NCBI GenBank assembly: GCA_949825045.1
Contig: OX463829.1
Location: forward strand, 19,190,715 to 19,254,714
From: Argyresthia goedartella
Taxonomy: Eukaryota; Arthropoda; Insecta; Lepidoptera; Argyresthiidae
Direction: 5' to 3'
Length of the DNA: 64,000 nucleotides
Positions within the stretch are counted from its first letter, which is position 1. Each line of letters begins with the position of its first letter. A program made the translations under genes and the position numbers. Under the pieces are notes generated by a model. The model saw nothing but the letters and a program-made list of their open reading frames with translations, did no database searches and had not been told where the DNA came from. Positions 22,301 to 34,499 of this stretch are shown one piece after another.

Positions 22301-22574
22301 GGGGTTAATCTGGCTCAACACAGACCTTGCTGTTAATAATTTTGTAATTATTTATTCCTGCTTATTAATCTCATAACAATTAAATTTTTCATATTTGTAT
22401 TAGTTAAGCACAACCTATTTTTAAAAGAGATCTAAAAATAAATCTGTGGGAGTTTCTACGCCCTTCTTCTCCCACAGTGGTCCAATGTAGAGAAGAGGCA
22501 AAAAATGACGTTTGCTAAGTATATGTAAATATCTACAGTAATAAAGTACTTTGACTATTGACTATTGACTATTG
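18497..22574 (+). mobile_element. LINE with ORF1 and intact ORF2, inserted in the DIRS palindrome
   Basis: About 4.1 kb from 18497 to the heptamer tail (gactatt)n at 22553-22574. ORF1 (5'-truncated) carries a lipase/SGNH-like region and ORF2 has complete endonuclease and RT. The left junction follows aagtgcc of the palindrome arm and the right junction precedes cctagaat; only gcc or cc is shared, so any target duplication is 2-3 bases. Placed in the CR1/Jockey group from protein features. Confidence 0.85.
19444..22308 (+). CDS. LINE ORF2: AP-endonuclease and reverse transcriptase (intact)
   Basis: 954 residues without interruption, starting at ATG 19444, 45 bases after the ORF1 stop. The endonuclease domain shows LNIAHQNIQGL at residues 8-18, VTEHWL, IICGDLNVD near residue 150, and SDHSGQ. 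The RT domain shows FRPISVLPTLSKIFEKI, QYGFTRGKSTTDA, FCDLSKAFDCVDH, GVPQGSILGPFLF and the catalytic FADD box near residue 680. The C-terminus ends DYLNDRTVWG. All catalytic residues expected in both domains are present, so the enzyme could be active. The same ORF is duplicated at 38273-41137. Confidence 0.93.
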   Translation: MSKCKPQLNIAHQNIQGLPGKELVLELFLKNSDIDIICVTEHWLKENMMSFNINNYKIVSCYNRKTADRGGSLILVKNNIKVKQRKYILALTVERQIEVSCVELDSHIIVCFYRPPRDEKGHGNFEIFEKIMEEALIKLCNNRKKLIICGDLNVDLLVDTSLKRRLITLFKSFNLCHVFLEPTRITLTSQTCLDNVFCDCAFTSKSVINYLPSDHSGQTVSFPITIKDKTGPSFYRPITSHRLETYTKNLDINLPVPDFNEQNPNKIYSDFFNIIQTEFNKVFKLKKVSDYNGKSKFNDWATFGIRKSRVILYDLYDQKTYNFDRKFHDYVKKYSKTFKLVCRTAKTLHINRKIQNSNNRMKTVWQIINRETGKVIPRDSDFCLKIGDDVVKSNADVARAFETFFTNVPVLTTDRLNSSPFEAETLLKNNTSVSNVYLKFHHVYPQDIVKTFKLLNLKNMEDLWGISVKVIGSVILVIAPQLAYIFNKCVDDGAFPDVMKHSKLIPLFKSGDKGDPSNFRPISVLPTLSKIFEKIILNQMLSHFNRIKQLHAKQYGFTRGKSTTDAGITLVSHIYSAWEAAQDAIGVFCDLSKAFDCVDHNTLLIKLNHYGVRNKALDLLRSYLSNRIQKAEVNGVKSDGSGVKIGVPQGSILGPFLFLVYINDLPFMVEKLTDIVLFADDTSMVFKIERQKGDFDDVNGVLSLTLNWFTVNNLLLNAGKTKCIKFSLPNVRQVETSLVLDNSTLELVNDTKFLGITIDSKLQWGPHIDKLAGKLSSAAYAVRNIRQSTDVATSRLVYFSYFHCVMSYGILLWGKAADIQTIFILQIRAIRAIYNLKRTGSLRELCKEIDILTVASQFIFENIMYVRKNLTTFSKLSDSCNVNLRNNHRLCAPRFRLAKVSNSFKGQCILYYNKIPLEILKLPFEQFKKHVKATLSKKGYYNVQDYLNDRTVWG

Positions 22575-22590
22575 ACTATTGCCTAGAATA

Positions 22591-23857
22591 CGTATCCGAC
22601 AGTTCCTACTCCACGTTACGGTTGACCGTTCGCGACTCTTCGTCAGCCTCGATGTTCTCTTTAGTATTGATGTAAGAAGCGAATATCCAGAGTTTCCTCT
22701 GCTCACACAATTGCCATATGTCACGCGCGAGTAGACTTAGGTGCGGGAATTGTATACCGCCCATTCGGTTTATGTAACTAATCGCTGTGGTATTATTCAC
22801 GCGGAGTAAGATGGCGCAGTCGAATTTATCGCGAGCAAAACATTTGAGCGCCAAAAACACCGATAGTATCTTTCCAGGCACCGTTAGTTCTGTGCCCGTT
22901 ACATACCGCGCCCCAGCCAGTACGTGACGCATCGGTGTAGATCTCCATGACATAAAAAGGGTTTTTATTGGATTACTTACTTTGAAAATATTTTCATTCT
23001 ACCAGTTAAGATCGGCTAAGATAGTAATAGGAAGTTTGACTTTAGCATCAAATGACCCATGTTGTTTTAAAAATAAGTATTTTTGCCGCTCTAATATTTT
23101 AGTATACAACCATCCGTAACGTACGGCGGGGCATGCTGAAACTAGAACTATCAATTGGGAAAACTCTCGGATAGTTACTGTGGGTAGCCTTAAAAATTTC
23201 TGAACTAGGATGAAAAATTGGTTTCGTTTATCGATGGGCAAATTCAATGTCATACTTATTGTATTGTAAATAAACCCCAAAAACTTGCCGTTTTTTGTGG
23301 TTTCAAGGTACTCTTGTCGAAATTTATCACAAACCCCAAACATTGAAATAATACTATTGTTTCATGCACATTGCTAGGACATTCATCGTAACTACTACCT
23401 ATGCAAAGTAACAGAAACAGACAGACTTGTACCCGCGAACTCGTAGATAGCTAACTACTTCTCTAACAATCTTTGTGAAACACCTAGGGGCTGTTGCTAA
23501 GCCATACGGCATAGCATTAAACTCATAAGTCAGAGTGTCCAACGATTCTGGTTCTATGAATTGAAATCTGAGGTATTTACGGTATTCGGCATGAATAGGT
23601 ATAAGCAAATAAGATTCTTTTCAATCTATTGTCGCCATAAACCAGTTTGGTTGTAATAATTTACAGACAGTCCTATAATCTTCCATTTTAAAATGCATCT
23701 TTGGGATATAACGATTTAATGATTTTAGATTAAGAATAAATCTTTTACCACCACTAGACTTAGGAGACAGAAATGTACTGGATATAAATTGATCAAGGTT
23801 AGGTTCAACCTGTGTTACCGCTACCAAATTAAGCAAGTTTTCAATAGCAGATGACAT
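22591..23857 (-). pseudogene. DIRS reverse transcriptase-RNase H, degraded
   Basis: Four blocks in order on the minus strand: 23621-23857 (FLSPKSSGGKRFILNLKSLN), 23399-23608 (TYEFNAMPYGLATAPRCFTK), 22999-23343 (KFLGFIYNTISMTLNLPIDK) and 22606-22953 (VNNTTAISYINRMGG, SYINTKENIEAD ending ELSD). Stops or frame changes separate the blocks. The sequence where YLDD should stand reads CYFA then a stop, so the RT active site is lost. The motif set is that of DIRS/PAT elements. Confidence 0.82.
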
Positions 23858-23867
23858 GTCTTGCTGT

Positions 23868-24522
23868 TCAGCAGATGAGTGAATATTGTAACGGTTTACT
23901 GGTAAATTGGATATTTACTCCATTTTTGACCCAATCGAGAATAATAGTATTACTTGTAATACACCGCCAACAATCAAAGTAAAACTGGACACGGCCAGAA
24001 TGTACCTTCACTAGTGACGTGTTTGAACACGTGACCGGCCTTGAGTGGCTCGTTGCTGCGTCGTCGCAGCTGGCGCCGGCGGTGCTGGTCGTCGCGGCGG
24101 CGGCAGAGACCTGCCCCGACCTCCTCGCCCCCCCCCTGTTCGTCGGGTACCGAGGGGGTCCCATCCAGTTTCCCTGGAACGGCATGGCTGGTGCTGATGC
24201 TGCAGGCTGCACTGCGGCTGCACTGGGCCTCGAAGGTGGAGCAGGCTTCTTGATCTGCAGTCCTTGCTTCTCGATGGTTTTAGAAGCTTTAATTTTCTCC
24301 TGCAGACTGACGCCGAACAGTGTCTCATCGCGTTCAGAGTCCTGGGTGACATTCAGAAATAATTTTGCCAAACCTGGCGTAATCATTTTAATTCGAGTTT
24401 GGGTATCCAAATGATGAAGATCACACAAACCATCACTAATCATTCTAATCGCTTCGATTTTGTCAGCACTTGTCATCAGAGACGTCAACGCCCTACTGAT
24501 GGCTGTAATGCCGATACTCAGC
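23868..24522 (-). pseudogene. DIRS gag-like/RT-start ORF, truncated by the duplication breakpoint
   Basis: The 3' part of the ORF that is complete at 42697-43737. It enters at 24522 directly from the 11-base filler, so it lacks about 130 N-terminal residues. It ends with GRVQFYFDCWRCITSNTIIL, the N-terminal signature of DIRS RT proteins. Confidence 0.85.
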
Positions 24523-24533
24523 CCTTATTTAGT
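24523..24533. other. 11-base filler at the tandem-duplication junction
   Basis: The bases ccttatttagt join the end of copy 1 (ccgatactcagc) to the start of copy 2 (aaaagccag) and belong to neither flank. gcccttatttagt, counting two junction bases, matches the inverse of 43549-43561 with one mismatch. Confidence 0.9.
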
Positions 24534-25359
24534 AAAAGCCAGTATTTTACTTGGACGAAACTTGGATCCACAGTCACTACACAGTAGCAAAATGTTGGCA
24601 AAACTCTATTGATCAAAGTGTGAAAAAAACCATAACCCCGGCCAGCGTTGGATAATTGTGCATGCTGGAGGTGCGAATGGCTTTGTCCCAAATGCAGAGT
24701 TACTGTATAAATGTAAGAGCAAAAGTGGAGACTACCATGATGAAATGGATAATACAAATTTCACCAAGTGGTTAAATGAGAGACTATTGCCAAACCTGCC
24801 GCCTGGTTCAATTATTGTACTCGACAACGCTCCCTACCATAGCAAGCAAATTGACAAACTGCCAACATCCAACTCATTGAAGGAAACTATGCAAAATTGG
24901 TTGCACGAACGTAATATTGAATTTGAAGAGCGTTGTACTAAACCTGAACTATACCAACTGATAAAGCAGAACGCGCCCCCCAAAAAATATCTAATAGACG
25001 AAATCGTTAGAAGCCACGGGCACGAAGTATTGCGGCTTCCGCCGTATCAATGTGATTTAAACCCGATTGAATATATCTGGAACCTAATGAAACAGCGAGT
25101 GGCCGAAAACAACGTAACACAATCAGAGAAAAAAATTGAAAAATTAACACGCGACGCCTTGGGAAGTATTTCTGCAGATGATTGGAAAAGGGAAATAAAC
25201 CACGTGGAAAGGCTGAGACAGCAATATTGGGAAAATGATAGATTGCAGGATTCATACACAAATGAACTCGTAATTTCAGTGGGCGCAGATACGGACGACA
25301 GTTCTAGTGACGCTGAAAGTGGCATATCAGGTGTCGAAGTTATGGATTTCAGTGACTAA
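24534..25359 (+). pseudogene. ITm transposase, 3' half (tandem copy)
   Basis: Starts just before the first catalytic Asp (YLDETW), retains the A-run frameshift seen in copy 1 and then the readable second half (24658-25359) with the second Asp and the Glu. No start codon context. Confidence 0.88.
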
Positions 25360-25835
25360 AATGTATATAACCCCTCGTATGGGGAGGCGTCATATTTCTA
25401 TTGATGTATGTGTATTTATTGAAATAAAAAACAAAGATTTTGAAATAATGCTTTATTTTTAATTTTATTTATAACAAAATTTGTACAATAAATTGGAATA
25501 AATCCATGACCCCTGATTCTAATTAGAATTTGGAATATGCACTACTAAACTATTTTTATTGTTGTAGTTTATTATCGATTCCAACGACAATAATGTGTTA
25601 AATGTTGCCTAATAAAATGTTTTGTAAATGTAGAAATAGAAATAGAAATAATTTACAACAACAATACATAAAAAAGAGACAAAAAATAAAATCAAGTAAA
25701 ACATATACTTAAATAGGGGATAATAAACAACATAAAAGACAGAAAAAACACAAGTACGCAATGTGTAATATTTTTGCTAACCCTACCTCTGAATGACGTC
25801 ACATCGTCACCGGCAAACTTATAGCGAACGCGTAG
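24534..25835 (+). mobile_element. ITm transposon, headless tandem copy
   Basis: Corresponds to 5705-7006. The left TIR, promoter and N-terminal half of the transposase are missing; the right TIR is at 25808-25835, followed by TA. Because it lacks one end it cannot move by itself. Confidence 0.93.
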
Positions 25836-27755
25836 TAGTGCTTATGTTAAACGACAGATCTGTTGACATCTATGTCAATGAATAATTAGTAACAGCAATA
25901 ACCAGATGTCGCTTAACAGTTGGTTAAAGTCAGGATGCCATAGTGTTGCCATAGTACGGATTTGTCAGTACAAGTAAGGAATATTAGCTTTCCTTACCCA
26001 TAACAAAGGGAAATTTGTTCGGATTTTCTCTGGTATAGGGTGCCTCGTAATACTGACCCTTGTATGTAAAGCATACAGAAGTCTTTCGGATTGCTTCATT
26101 GATGGGAGTCCCATTTGTCTCATACTACTGACCTACAGAATGTTGGTTAAGACAATCCACGAAAAATAAGTCGTAGAAGAAAATTATGTTAGCACGAAAG
26201 TAGCAATTTCATAAGGATCAAAGGAGAATATGCGAAGGTGCATGGCAAATAAAAATTAAATGAATTTATCTCACAATATCTATCTACAATATTTACGTTC
26301 TTGGCTACTAAACTAGGTTATAACCTGTAAGCCAATGCCTTTCAATTATAATTGTTCATAAAAACATGGTTCCAAATAAGTAATTTCAAATTTACTTTAA
26401 TCAATCAAAATCAATTTAATTTGGCTAGTAAATTAAATAATCGCACAGCATAAATACTGATTTTCACAGCAAAAATACTTTTTATGTTTTAAGTATCTTT
26501 GTTGTTATTACATGTTCAACCTAATGCGAAGGCTAATGGGGGCTTCGCTTCATTCACCCCCTTTACCCTTCACCTAAGCTACACAGATATTTGCTGTGAA
26601 AATCAGTATTATTGATGTGCAGTTTAACATTTCCCATTTAATTTTAAATATTTGTAATACATGCATGATCGATATTGATTATCGTTAAAGATGATTTTTA
26701 ATAATGGATTAGAAATATACTGTTATTATAATAAATAAATGAATACCTATTATTTTGGTTTTAATGTACATACTGAAATATTGATTATTATTATATATTA
26801 TTGTAATATTAGGCCAAGATTAAAATTATGTGAATTCCATATAGCAAAAGAGAACATTCAGTTATTACTAACTAGTGGGTGACTAAGAGTACTTTTTTAT
26901 TCAGTTATCGACAACACGTTTTCTGGTTCGTCATAGTTGAGGTTATAAAGCGAGTTATATATATTTTATTTTGATCTCATGGTTGCTACAGAGGACAACT
27001 GCAGAGAAGAATTTGGTGTTAAGTCGATGGGCTTTGTAGGTATGGGCAAATATCGTTCTTACAAAAGGTTCGGGACAAATAAAGCGTCTCTTTATGTTTT
27101 GGACCACTATTATGCTATAGGTACCTATGTTACCTGCGGTTTATAAGATATTTTCGAACTAATAACACTTAATCTCAGCGTAAAGTGAGTGTAGTAGTAG
27201 AGGACAGTGATTACAGTAATGGTATTTTATGAGGTGATGGGGAAAAATAAAGATCACCGTGTGGCAACACTAAAAGTTTGAGCCAAAACAAACGAAAAAA
27301 TATGGCTGTTTGTTTCTTTGCGGTGTAAGAAATTTGTTTGTTTTTGCGTTCTTGTGTTGTGTTGGGTTGCGTATCTCGTTGAGTTGCCTTTGCTCCCCCG
27401 GTTGATTTACAACTGCACATCCATGGTGACAAAACCGCAATAGGATTGAGATTGGACTCTTTATATTAGTATTTATTGTTGAGAAAAGACTCTAAAAGTA
27501 TTGGCAGTTAGTTGTGTAAAAATCTCATATTAATTTGTATTTTATTTTCATTTCCTGTAAGAAAACGCAGCGTACTCAGGCAGGTTCTAGGTTATACTAG
27601 GTACTATACAAGTGTGTAGTGTACTAGGTATAATGTGTGATATACAATTACGTATGTATATGAACATGTTAGTTCTAAATAAAAAAACAGACGGCGCTAG
27701 CTTTGCACTTCCCATTTCTGGATAAAAGATAAGTCTCTATTTCAGTATAAAAATA
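25836..27755 (-). repeat. Unclassified 2.6-kb element, right part (tandem copy)
   Basis: Same as 7007-8926 (TA plus element). The short left segment 4805-4979 is not duplicated, so this copy has only one of the element's parts. Confidence 0.7.
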
Positions 27756-27784
27756 ATATTAGAACATTCTGATTCATACGTTTT

Positions 27785-28789
27785 ATGTTTTTAATTCATT
27801 GTAGGGCGCGTGACATTCTAGGACAAGACTTTCTAGGGAAGCACAAATCCATACTAGATTTTAATCATGATACATTAACTTTTTGGACTGACGAAAATAA
27901 CAAAGTAGTGTTGACATTAACGGTTACCAAATACAGAAGTGCATTGACCATTCCACCCAGATCGGAGTCTATTCATTATGTTGAGACAAATATGACTAAA
28001 GAATGTTTGGTTTGTGCATCGGAAATTATGAAGGGAGTTTTTATTGCTGGCGTATTAGCTAGCCCCAAAAATGGGAAGATTCCTGTAAAGATTCTGAATA
28101 CGACTGAAAAGGAATTGATTTAATTTTGGAGAAGCTTTGTAACTATGATGTATGTGTGTCTCATAAAAGTGAGAAGAACGCGGAGCGAGTTAAGCAGCTA
28201 TTTTCATCGCTACAGTTACAACATTTACATATGGAGATTTCTATTAAAAATTTATGCGAAATGTTTCCTGATATTTGCTATTTACCTAATTACAAACTGT
28301 CTACTACCGACATTTATGAACAGTCGATATCTTTGAAACCAAATACAGAACCCGTTTAAGTAAACCGACTTCCCCACTCTCAAAGCAAGAAGTGAATCGA
28401 CAAATAGAAAAAATGTTAAAGGATGGCCTAATCGAACCTTCGACTAGTGAGTGGTCTAGTCCTATTCTTTTAGTTCCCAAGAAAACAGACAGAAGTGGTG
28501 AGAAGAAATAGCGATTAGTGATCGATTACCGAAAATTAAATAACTGCATTAATGACGATACGTTCCCTTAGCCCAACATTACAGAAATTATAGATTCACT
28601 TTCAGGTTGTGTCTATTTTAGCCATTTAGATTTGTATCAAGTTTATTATCAAGCCGGTTTAGACCCAAGTAGTAGAAAATATACTGCATTTGCTTCAGGA
28701 CAATATCAGATGACGCGTATCTCCATGGGACTCAAAACAACTCCTAACTCATTTTCGAATAATTTACTTAAGACAAATGATTTATCTCA
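27785..28789 (+). pseudogene. Ty3/Gypsy protease-RT fragment (tandem copy)
   Basis: Identical to 8956-9960, with the same stops. About 570 unassigned bases follow to 29362. Confidence 0.8.
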
Positions 28790-29362
28790 ATTTTAAACCA
28801 CTATCCATATTTACCATATTCATAATACACGAAAGAGAAAAACTAGGGTCGAACAGAGCGCGAAAGCATCTTATTATCATTATAATTAACGTAAGGCAAT
28901 AAATGAAGACCTTTGCATCGGATATGACACGCACGAGGCAGAGTATTTCTTAATTTAACTTGTTATATAATATGTACCTATATGAGATAGTTTATCTGTA
29001 TTTATTATTTACCTATGTAATACATTTTATGACAATAAATATATTTTGAGCAAACCCGAAGTTGGTTTTATTTCGTTCCATGTTTAATAACAGAAATTCA
29101 ATAGAAATCGCTTTTTTAAACAATATATCAGATCACTATTATAAAACAGCTAATGAAATCAATAAAATCAACTGAAATTCCTGAATAAATTTCGTTCATT
29201 CACTTCCATCAGATCTCGGCAGTTCATTCACTTATTCTCTTCACTACAAATGTCAGTTTTTATGGTTTGTTATTGAGGTTTGCCATCTTGGAACAAATGG
29301 CCTGTAGCGTTAGGCGACAGAAATAAGATGTCTTTGGTGAACTGCCTCAAAAGATTTAATTT

Positions 29363-31202
29363 TGCCGGCTGATTCGGTACCTCACGTACACACGTATTAT
29401 TTGAGTTCTATCCCAAGCACGCGTCAGCCATCACAGATAATGGATTTATCATTCCACGTACCCACCTAATCTAGGTACGTGGTAAGACCTCATATCAATT
29501 TGTATATAAACCAAGTATTTATAATAATAAAGTTTTTTTTTTCTCTTTATTTGCTTCACTAACAATTTGAACATTGATTACTTACATAAATAAGACTTAG
29601 GACTAAAGTTAGATAGTAATTGTGCATATTCCAAGCCTTTTATTCCGTTTCCCATCGGTTGCCACTCTGTCGGCAAAGTGGTGACCCCGACAGTGAACAT
29701 CTAATAATAATAATAATTATACCTTGGACACCTTGTACACAGATTAATCTAGCCCCAAACTAGGATTCCCTGTATCTTGGGTACTAGACAACGATATATA
29801 TACTTATATAGAGAAATATTATACTTAGATAGATAATCAACCATGACTAGGGTAAAAACATCCGTTCTCATCAAACAAACATTTGCCCCCACCGGGACTC
29901 GAACCCGGGACCCTTGGTTTCGTAGGCAGCGTCACTGCCGACTGGGCCCTTCGGGTCGTCGAGCAACCTCGAGCAACCTTCGGTAAAATCTTCATCGAAG
30001 TGAAGAAATAAGCTTGATTCGCCTTTCAAAATGTTTCCGCAATGGAGTCTCAGGCGCCAAGAGGACTGCATCATCAAGTTGCCGAGATATCGGTGAAATA
30101 GTTCCTGCCTTCGGTCGCATATCCTAAGCCAACGAAGCAGCAGTGGAAAATACGCAGCCCACCAGCAACCTCATAAGCTCAACTGTGAACCGCAGGTCAA
30201 TGATCGGTTGATAGCGAGTTATGAAGACACCTCACCACATAATATCAAAAATTACGGTGATATAGCCAAGAATAGAGAAGAGTAAAGAACAAGCAACGCT
30301 TTGTTCCATCGTTCCGGAACAGACAAACGTTCCACAGCCAGAAGCAATCATCATCATCATCATCAGTCATCTCATCGAGCACTTCGTCATGACAGAGTAC
30401 AGTGACTTGTACATGGAGAGGCCTATCCATGACCGCTGACCCTCCTCCCCAGTCTATGAAAAAAGAGATGAGATTGAGAATATCATACAACGGCACGTGC
30501 AACATCAACTCCATACGAGGAGCAGTAGATGGAGCAAGCACCAGGCAATCGACCTCGCATCCATGATAAATATAGAACAAAATAGCCCCAAACCCCTAGA
30601 AGAACAACTTTGGACATAAATCATCGAGTGAGGAGCGCAAAGTCAAGACATCATAACTACGTTCCTGACCTTGCACGCAAGAAATGTGATTTCAATAGTA
30701 AGCAACTGGGCTGACATTGTCTAAGAAGCATAAAATGCAACTACTGAACTCGCATAAAACGCTCGCAGTGTCTATATCGAATAGCATCACGTCTTGTAGA
30801 ATATATTATTTTTTGTTTTGTTTTTTGTATGTTGAAATTTATGTAAAAGGGGAATTTCGGTCGCCAATCCTGTTTGACCGATGTTTGTTATTCACTATGT
30901 ATATTTTTTTTATTAATTTGTGATATGTAATTAACTTGTTTTACATTTTTATAAAGGGGAGAGTATCTGTGCCGGCTGATTCGGTAGCTCACGTACACAC
31001 GTATTATTTGAGTTTTATCCCAAGCACGCGTCAGCCATCACAGATAATGGATTTGTCATACCACGTACCTAATCTAGGTACGTGGTAAGATCTCATATCA
31101 ATTTGTATATAAACCAAGTATTTATAATAATTAACTTAGATACTAATTGTGCATATTCCAAGCCTTTTATTCCGTCTCCCGTCGGTTGCCACTCTGTCGG
31201 CA
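29363..31202 (+). mobile_element. Non-autonomous LTR retroelement (tandem copy)
   Basis: Copy of 10534-12373: LTRs at 29363-29685 and 30970-31202, PBS at 29689-29701. Confidence 0.82.
29714..29960 (-). mobile_element. tRNA-derived SINE (tandem copy)
   Basis: Copy of 10885-11131, B box at 29895-29905 on the minus strand. Confidence 0.75.
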
Positions 31203-31537
31203 AATTAATAAAGGCACAAAACAGTTACGACGCATCGACAAATAAAATATTGGCGTTGTGTTTGAGCGGCCAGGGCTCGCCGATGCGGCTTAAGCAACAA
31301 AAAGTTTCTAGATTCTTTCAAACTAAAGGCACTAGTATTCCTGCTGCGGCTACTGAAGTGACAAGAGTCATACATCATTTACCACTTGACTTATAGAATG
31401 AGCAGATATATTCAAACATTTCTTGCTCCAAAAATTATATCTGTACGAATGAAACGAACAAACAACAATAACATTATTGAGTTCCAGCCTTTGAAGACAG
31501 TCTCAATAACATTCTTCTACCCATCCCTGCCTGGCAG

Positions 31538-34499
31538 TGTAGCCTATTTATCTACACATACTCCATACTTACACACAAACAATTACAACTTAAAACTATT
31601 AATATTTATACTTACATACTTAATCAAACTACACAAAAATACTGACTACAAATATATATATATATATAAATAACATATATAACTAAATACATGTATATAT
31701 AATATAGATATATAAGTAGCATACTTACCAACTTATTATCGACTGGTCGATACATCGATAATGCCCGTTCGATTCTATCGAATGTCCGAACTCCCTAGCC
31801 CTCCGCGGCGACCTGTTCCACGATGATAACGCGTGATCGGCATCGCCGGACAGAAGTCAACCAAACCAATCAGTCACCTATGAAACATAACGCGGAACGC
31901 ACGCTCGCCGCCATCGCTCCATGCTTACGCTTTGCTTCATGTTTGATGTTAATTGTATATAGATTTGCTTTCCTATCGCTGATAATATAATATAAGTGCT
32001 GTGTTTTTCTCCTGCCTATACTAGACTATGACTCTGTGCTTGTGCTTCCTATTCTTTTGTGCCTTCTGTCTTGAAACATACGTGGATAACCTGATGTGTC
32101 TTACGGATTACATGGACTAAACCAGTAAGTACTTTGTTTTACTGGCGCCGAATCACCACAACCATCATCATAACCCACACTGGTGACCCCGACGCATCCG
32201 ACAAGGCCATCGGAGCTGTTCTCCAGCAGCTGAAAGACGGCGCATGGGAGCCTCTTGCCTTCTTTTCTCGCAAGCTGACACCATCCCAGACTAAGTATTC
32301 TCCCTATGACAGGGAATTACTGGCCATTTACGAGGCTATAAAATATTTTCGGCATATGCTCGAGGCCAGGCATTTCGTTGTGTATACCGACCACAAGCCG
32401 ATCAGTTTTGCATTTCACGAAAGAAAGAAAAACTGTTCGCCAAGGCAGTATAGGCACCTAGACTTTATCTCGCAGTTTACTACTGATATCCGGCATATAT
32501 CTGGTAGAGATAATGTTGTCGCTGATGCTTTATCACGTATAGAAGAACTGGGAGCTCCAGTTAACCTCGAAACACTAGCCGATACACAGGAGTCAGACCA
32601 AGAGCTGCAAGAGCTGTTACGCAATGGCTCATCCTTGCAGTTGCAGAAACTTCACGTTCCCAATAGTCGATCACCTCTGTACTGCGACGTCAGCACGCCG
32701 ACTTCCCGGCCTTATGTCCCGAGGATCCATCGTAGACAAGTCTACGAGAGCCTACACTCCCTCAGTCACCCAGGTGCTAACGCTTCCGCAAAGTTAGTCG
32801 CCGACAGGTTTGTCTGGCCTGGCATACGGAAGGACTGCAGGGAGTGGACGCGCACTTGTCTTCAGTGTCAACGCGCCAAGGTAAATCGCCACGTTACCGC
32901 CCCCCTTGGCACCTTTAAACTACCACAAGCCCGCTTTAAAAATATCCATCTTGACTTGGTCGGCCCGCTTCCCTTATCACGCGGCTATCGGTATTGCTTA
33001 ACCGCTGTGGATAGGTTTACCCGCTGGCCTGAAGCAATACCGATAGAGGACATCACAGCTGAGACCGTAGCAAAAACGCTGCTATCAACGTGGATAGCCC
33101 GATTTGGCTGTCCAACAGACATAACAACGGACCGCGGAAGCCAGTTCGAGTCGGCATTATTTCAATGTCTGTCTAAGCTAGCAGGTTTTGAGCATAGGCG
33201 TACAACGGCATACCATCCTGCCTGTAACGGTCTCGTTGAGCGATTCCATAGGCAGCTCAAAGCCGCAATAGTGTGCCACGCGAATGAAAGGTGGACCGAA
33301 TCATTGCCCTGGGTTTTGTTAGGCATCAGGACTGCATTTAAAGAGGACTTGCAGAGCTCTTCAGCAGAACTGGTATACGGGGAGCCACTGAGACTCCCTG
33401 GAGAGTTTTTCAACCCTAGCACGAGCGGAACAACCGACATATCGGAGTTCTCTACTAGGCTGCGACTCTTTGCTGAAAAGTTGAAACCCGTGCCAGCTGC
33501 CCGTCATAGTAAGCCTAAAGTATTTATTTACAAGGAGCTTACTACCTGTGATCACGTGTTCCTTCGTGAAGACGCATCGCGAGGTTCTCTTCAGCCAGCT
33601 TACTCCGGGCCACATAAAGTACTTTCCAGAGGAGACAAGGTATTCAAAATTGTTGTAAATAATAAGGTGAAGACAGTGTCTATAGACAGACTTAAACCCG
33701 CTTTCACACTACCTGACGATGTAGACATACAAAAAAGTCTCCCTATACCTATTGTCTCTAATCCAGTTCCTGCTCCAAGGAACTATGTCACTCGTTCTGG
33801 CCGCCAGGTCAGGTTTCCAGATTATTATCGCCCTTAACGGTCTCTGGAGGGGAGTGGTGTAGCCTATTTATCTACACATACTCCATACTTACACACAAAC
33901 AATTACAACTTAAAACTATTAATATTTATACTTACATACTTAATCAAACTACACAAAAATACTGACTACAAATATATATATATATATAAATAACATATAT
34001 AACTAAATACATGTATATATAATATAGATATATAAGTAGCATACTTACCAACTTATTATCGACTGGTCGATACATCGATAATGCCCGTTCGATTCTATCG
34101 AATGTCCGAACTCCCTAGCCCTCCGCGGCGACCTGTTCCACGATGATAACGCGTGATCGGCATCGCCGGACAGAAGTCAACCAAACCAATCAGTCACCTA
34201 TGAAACATAACGCGGAACGCACGCTCGCCGCCATCGCTCCATGCTTACGCTTTGCTTCATGTTTGATGTTAATTGTATATAGATTTGCTTTCCTATCGCT
34301 GATAATATAATATAAGTGCTGTGTTTTTCTCCTGCCTATACTAGACTATGACTCTGTGCTTGTGCTTCCTATTCTTTTGTGCCTTCTGTCTTGAAACATA
34401 CGTGGATAACCTGATGTGTCTTACGGATTACATGGACTAAACCAGTAAGTACTTTGTTTTACTGGCGCCGAATCACCACAACCATCATCATAACCCACA
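31538..34499 (+). mobile_element. Internally deleted Ty3/Gypsy element (tandem copy)
   Basis: Copy of 12709-15670. LTRs at 31538-32179 and 33858-34499, PBS at 32181-32193. The window therefore holds four apparently identical LTRs. Confidence 0.92.
32190..33837 (+). CDS. Gypsy RNase H-integrase polyprotein (tandem copy)
   Basis: Same frame and residues as 13361-15008, with the RNase H, H2C2 and DD35E motifs intact and the same fusion of PBS to RNase H. Confidence 0.9.

Larger units (their letters stand above)
5705..24522 (+). repeat. 18.8-kb direct tandem duplication, copy 1
   Basis: The 18818 bases match 24534-43351 at a constant offset of 18829. Every reading frame translates identically in both copies and the nucleotide lines compared by eye show no difference. 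The left edge lies inside the ITm transposase and the right edge inside the gag-like ORF of a DIRS element; no long repeat spans the edges. It is either a very recent duplication or an assembly duplication. Confidence 0.97.
17130..24522 (-). mobile_element. DIRS-like tyrosine-recombinase retrotransposon, copy 1 (5' end cut off by the duplication)
   Basis: On the minus strand the order is gag-like/RT start (23868-24522), RT (23000-23857), RNase H (22591-22953), then tyrosine recombinase (17130-18422). This is the DIRS order, with recombinase instead of a DDE integrase. A LINE and an inverted duplication interrupt it between RNase H and recombinase. The first third of gag is missing here because the tandem-duplication breakpoint lies at 24522; the full version is in copy 2. 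Confidence 0.85.

Noticed and set aside
22553..22574. Tandem gactatt repeats as a CRISPR-like or regulatory array
   Set aside because: This is the short 3' tail repeat of the LINE, directly at its insertion junction.
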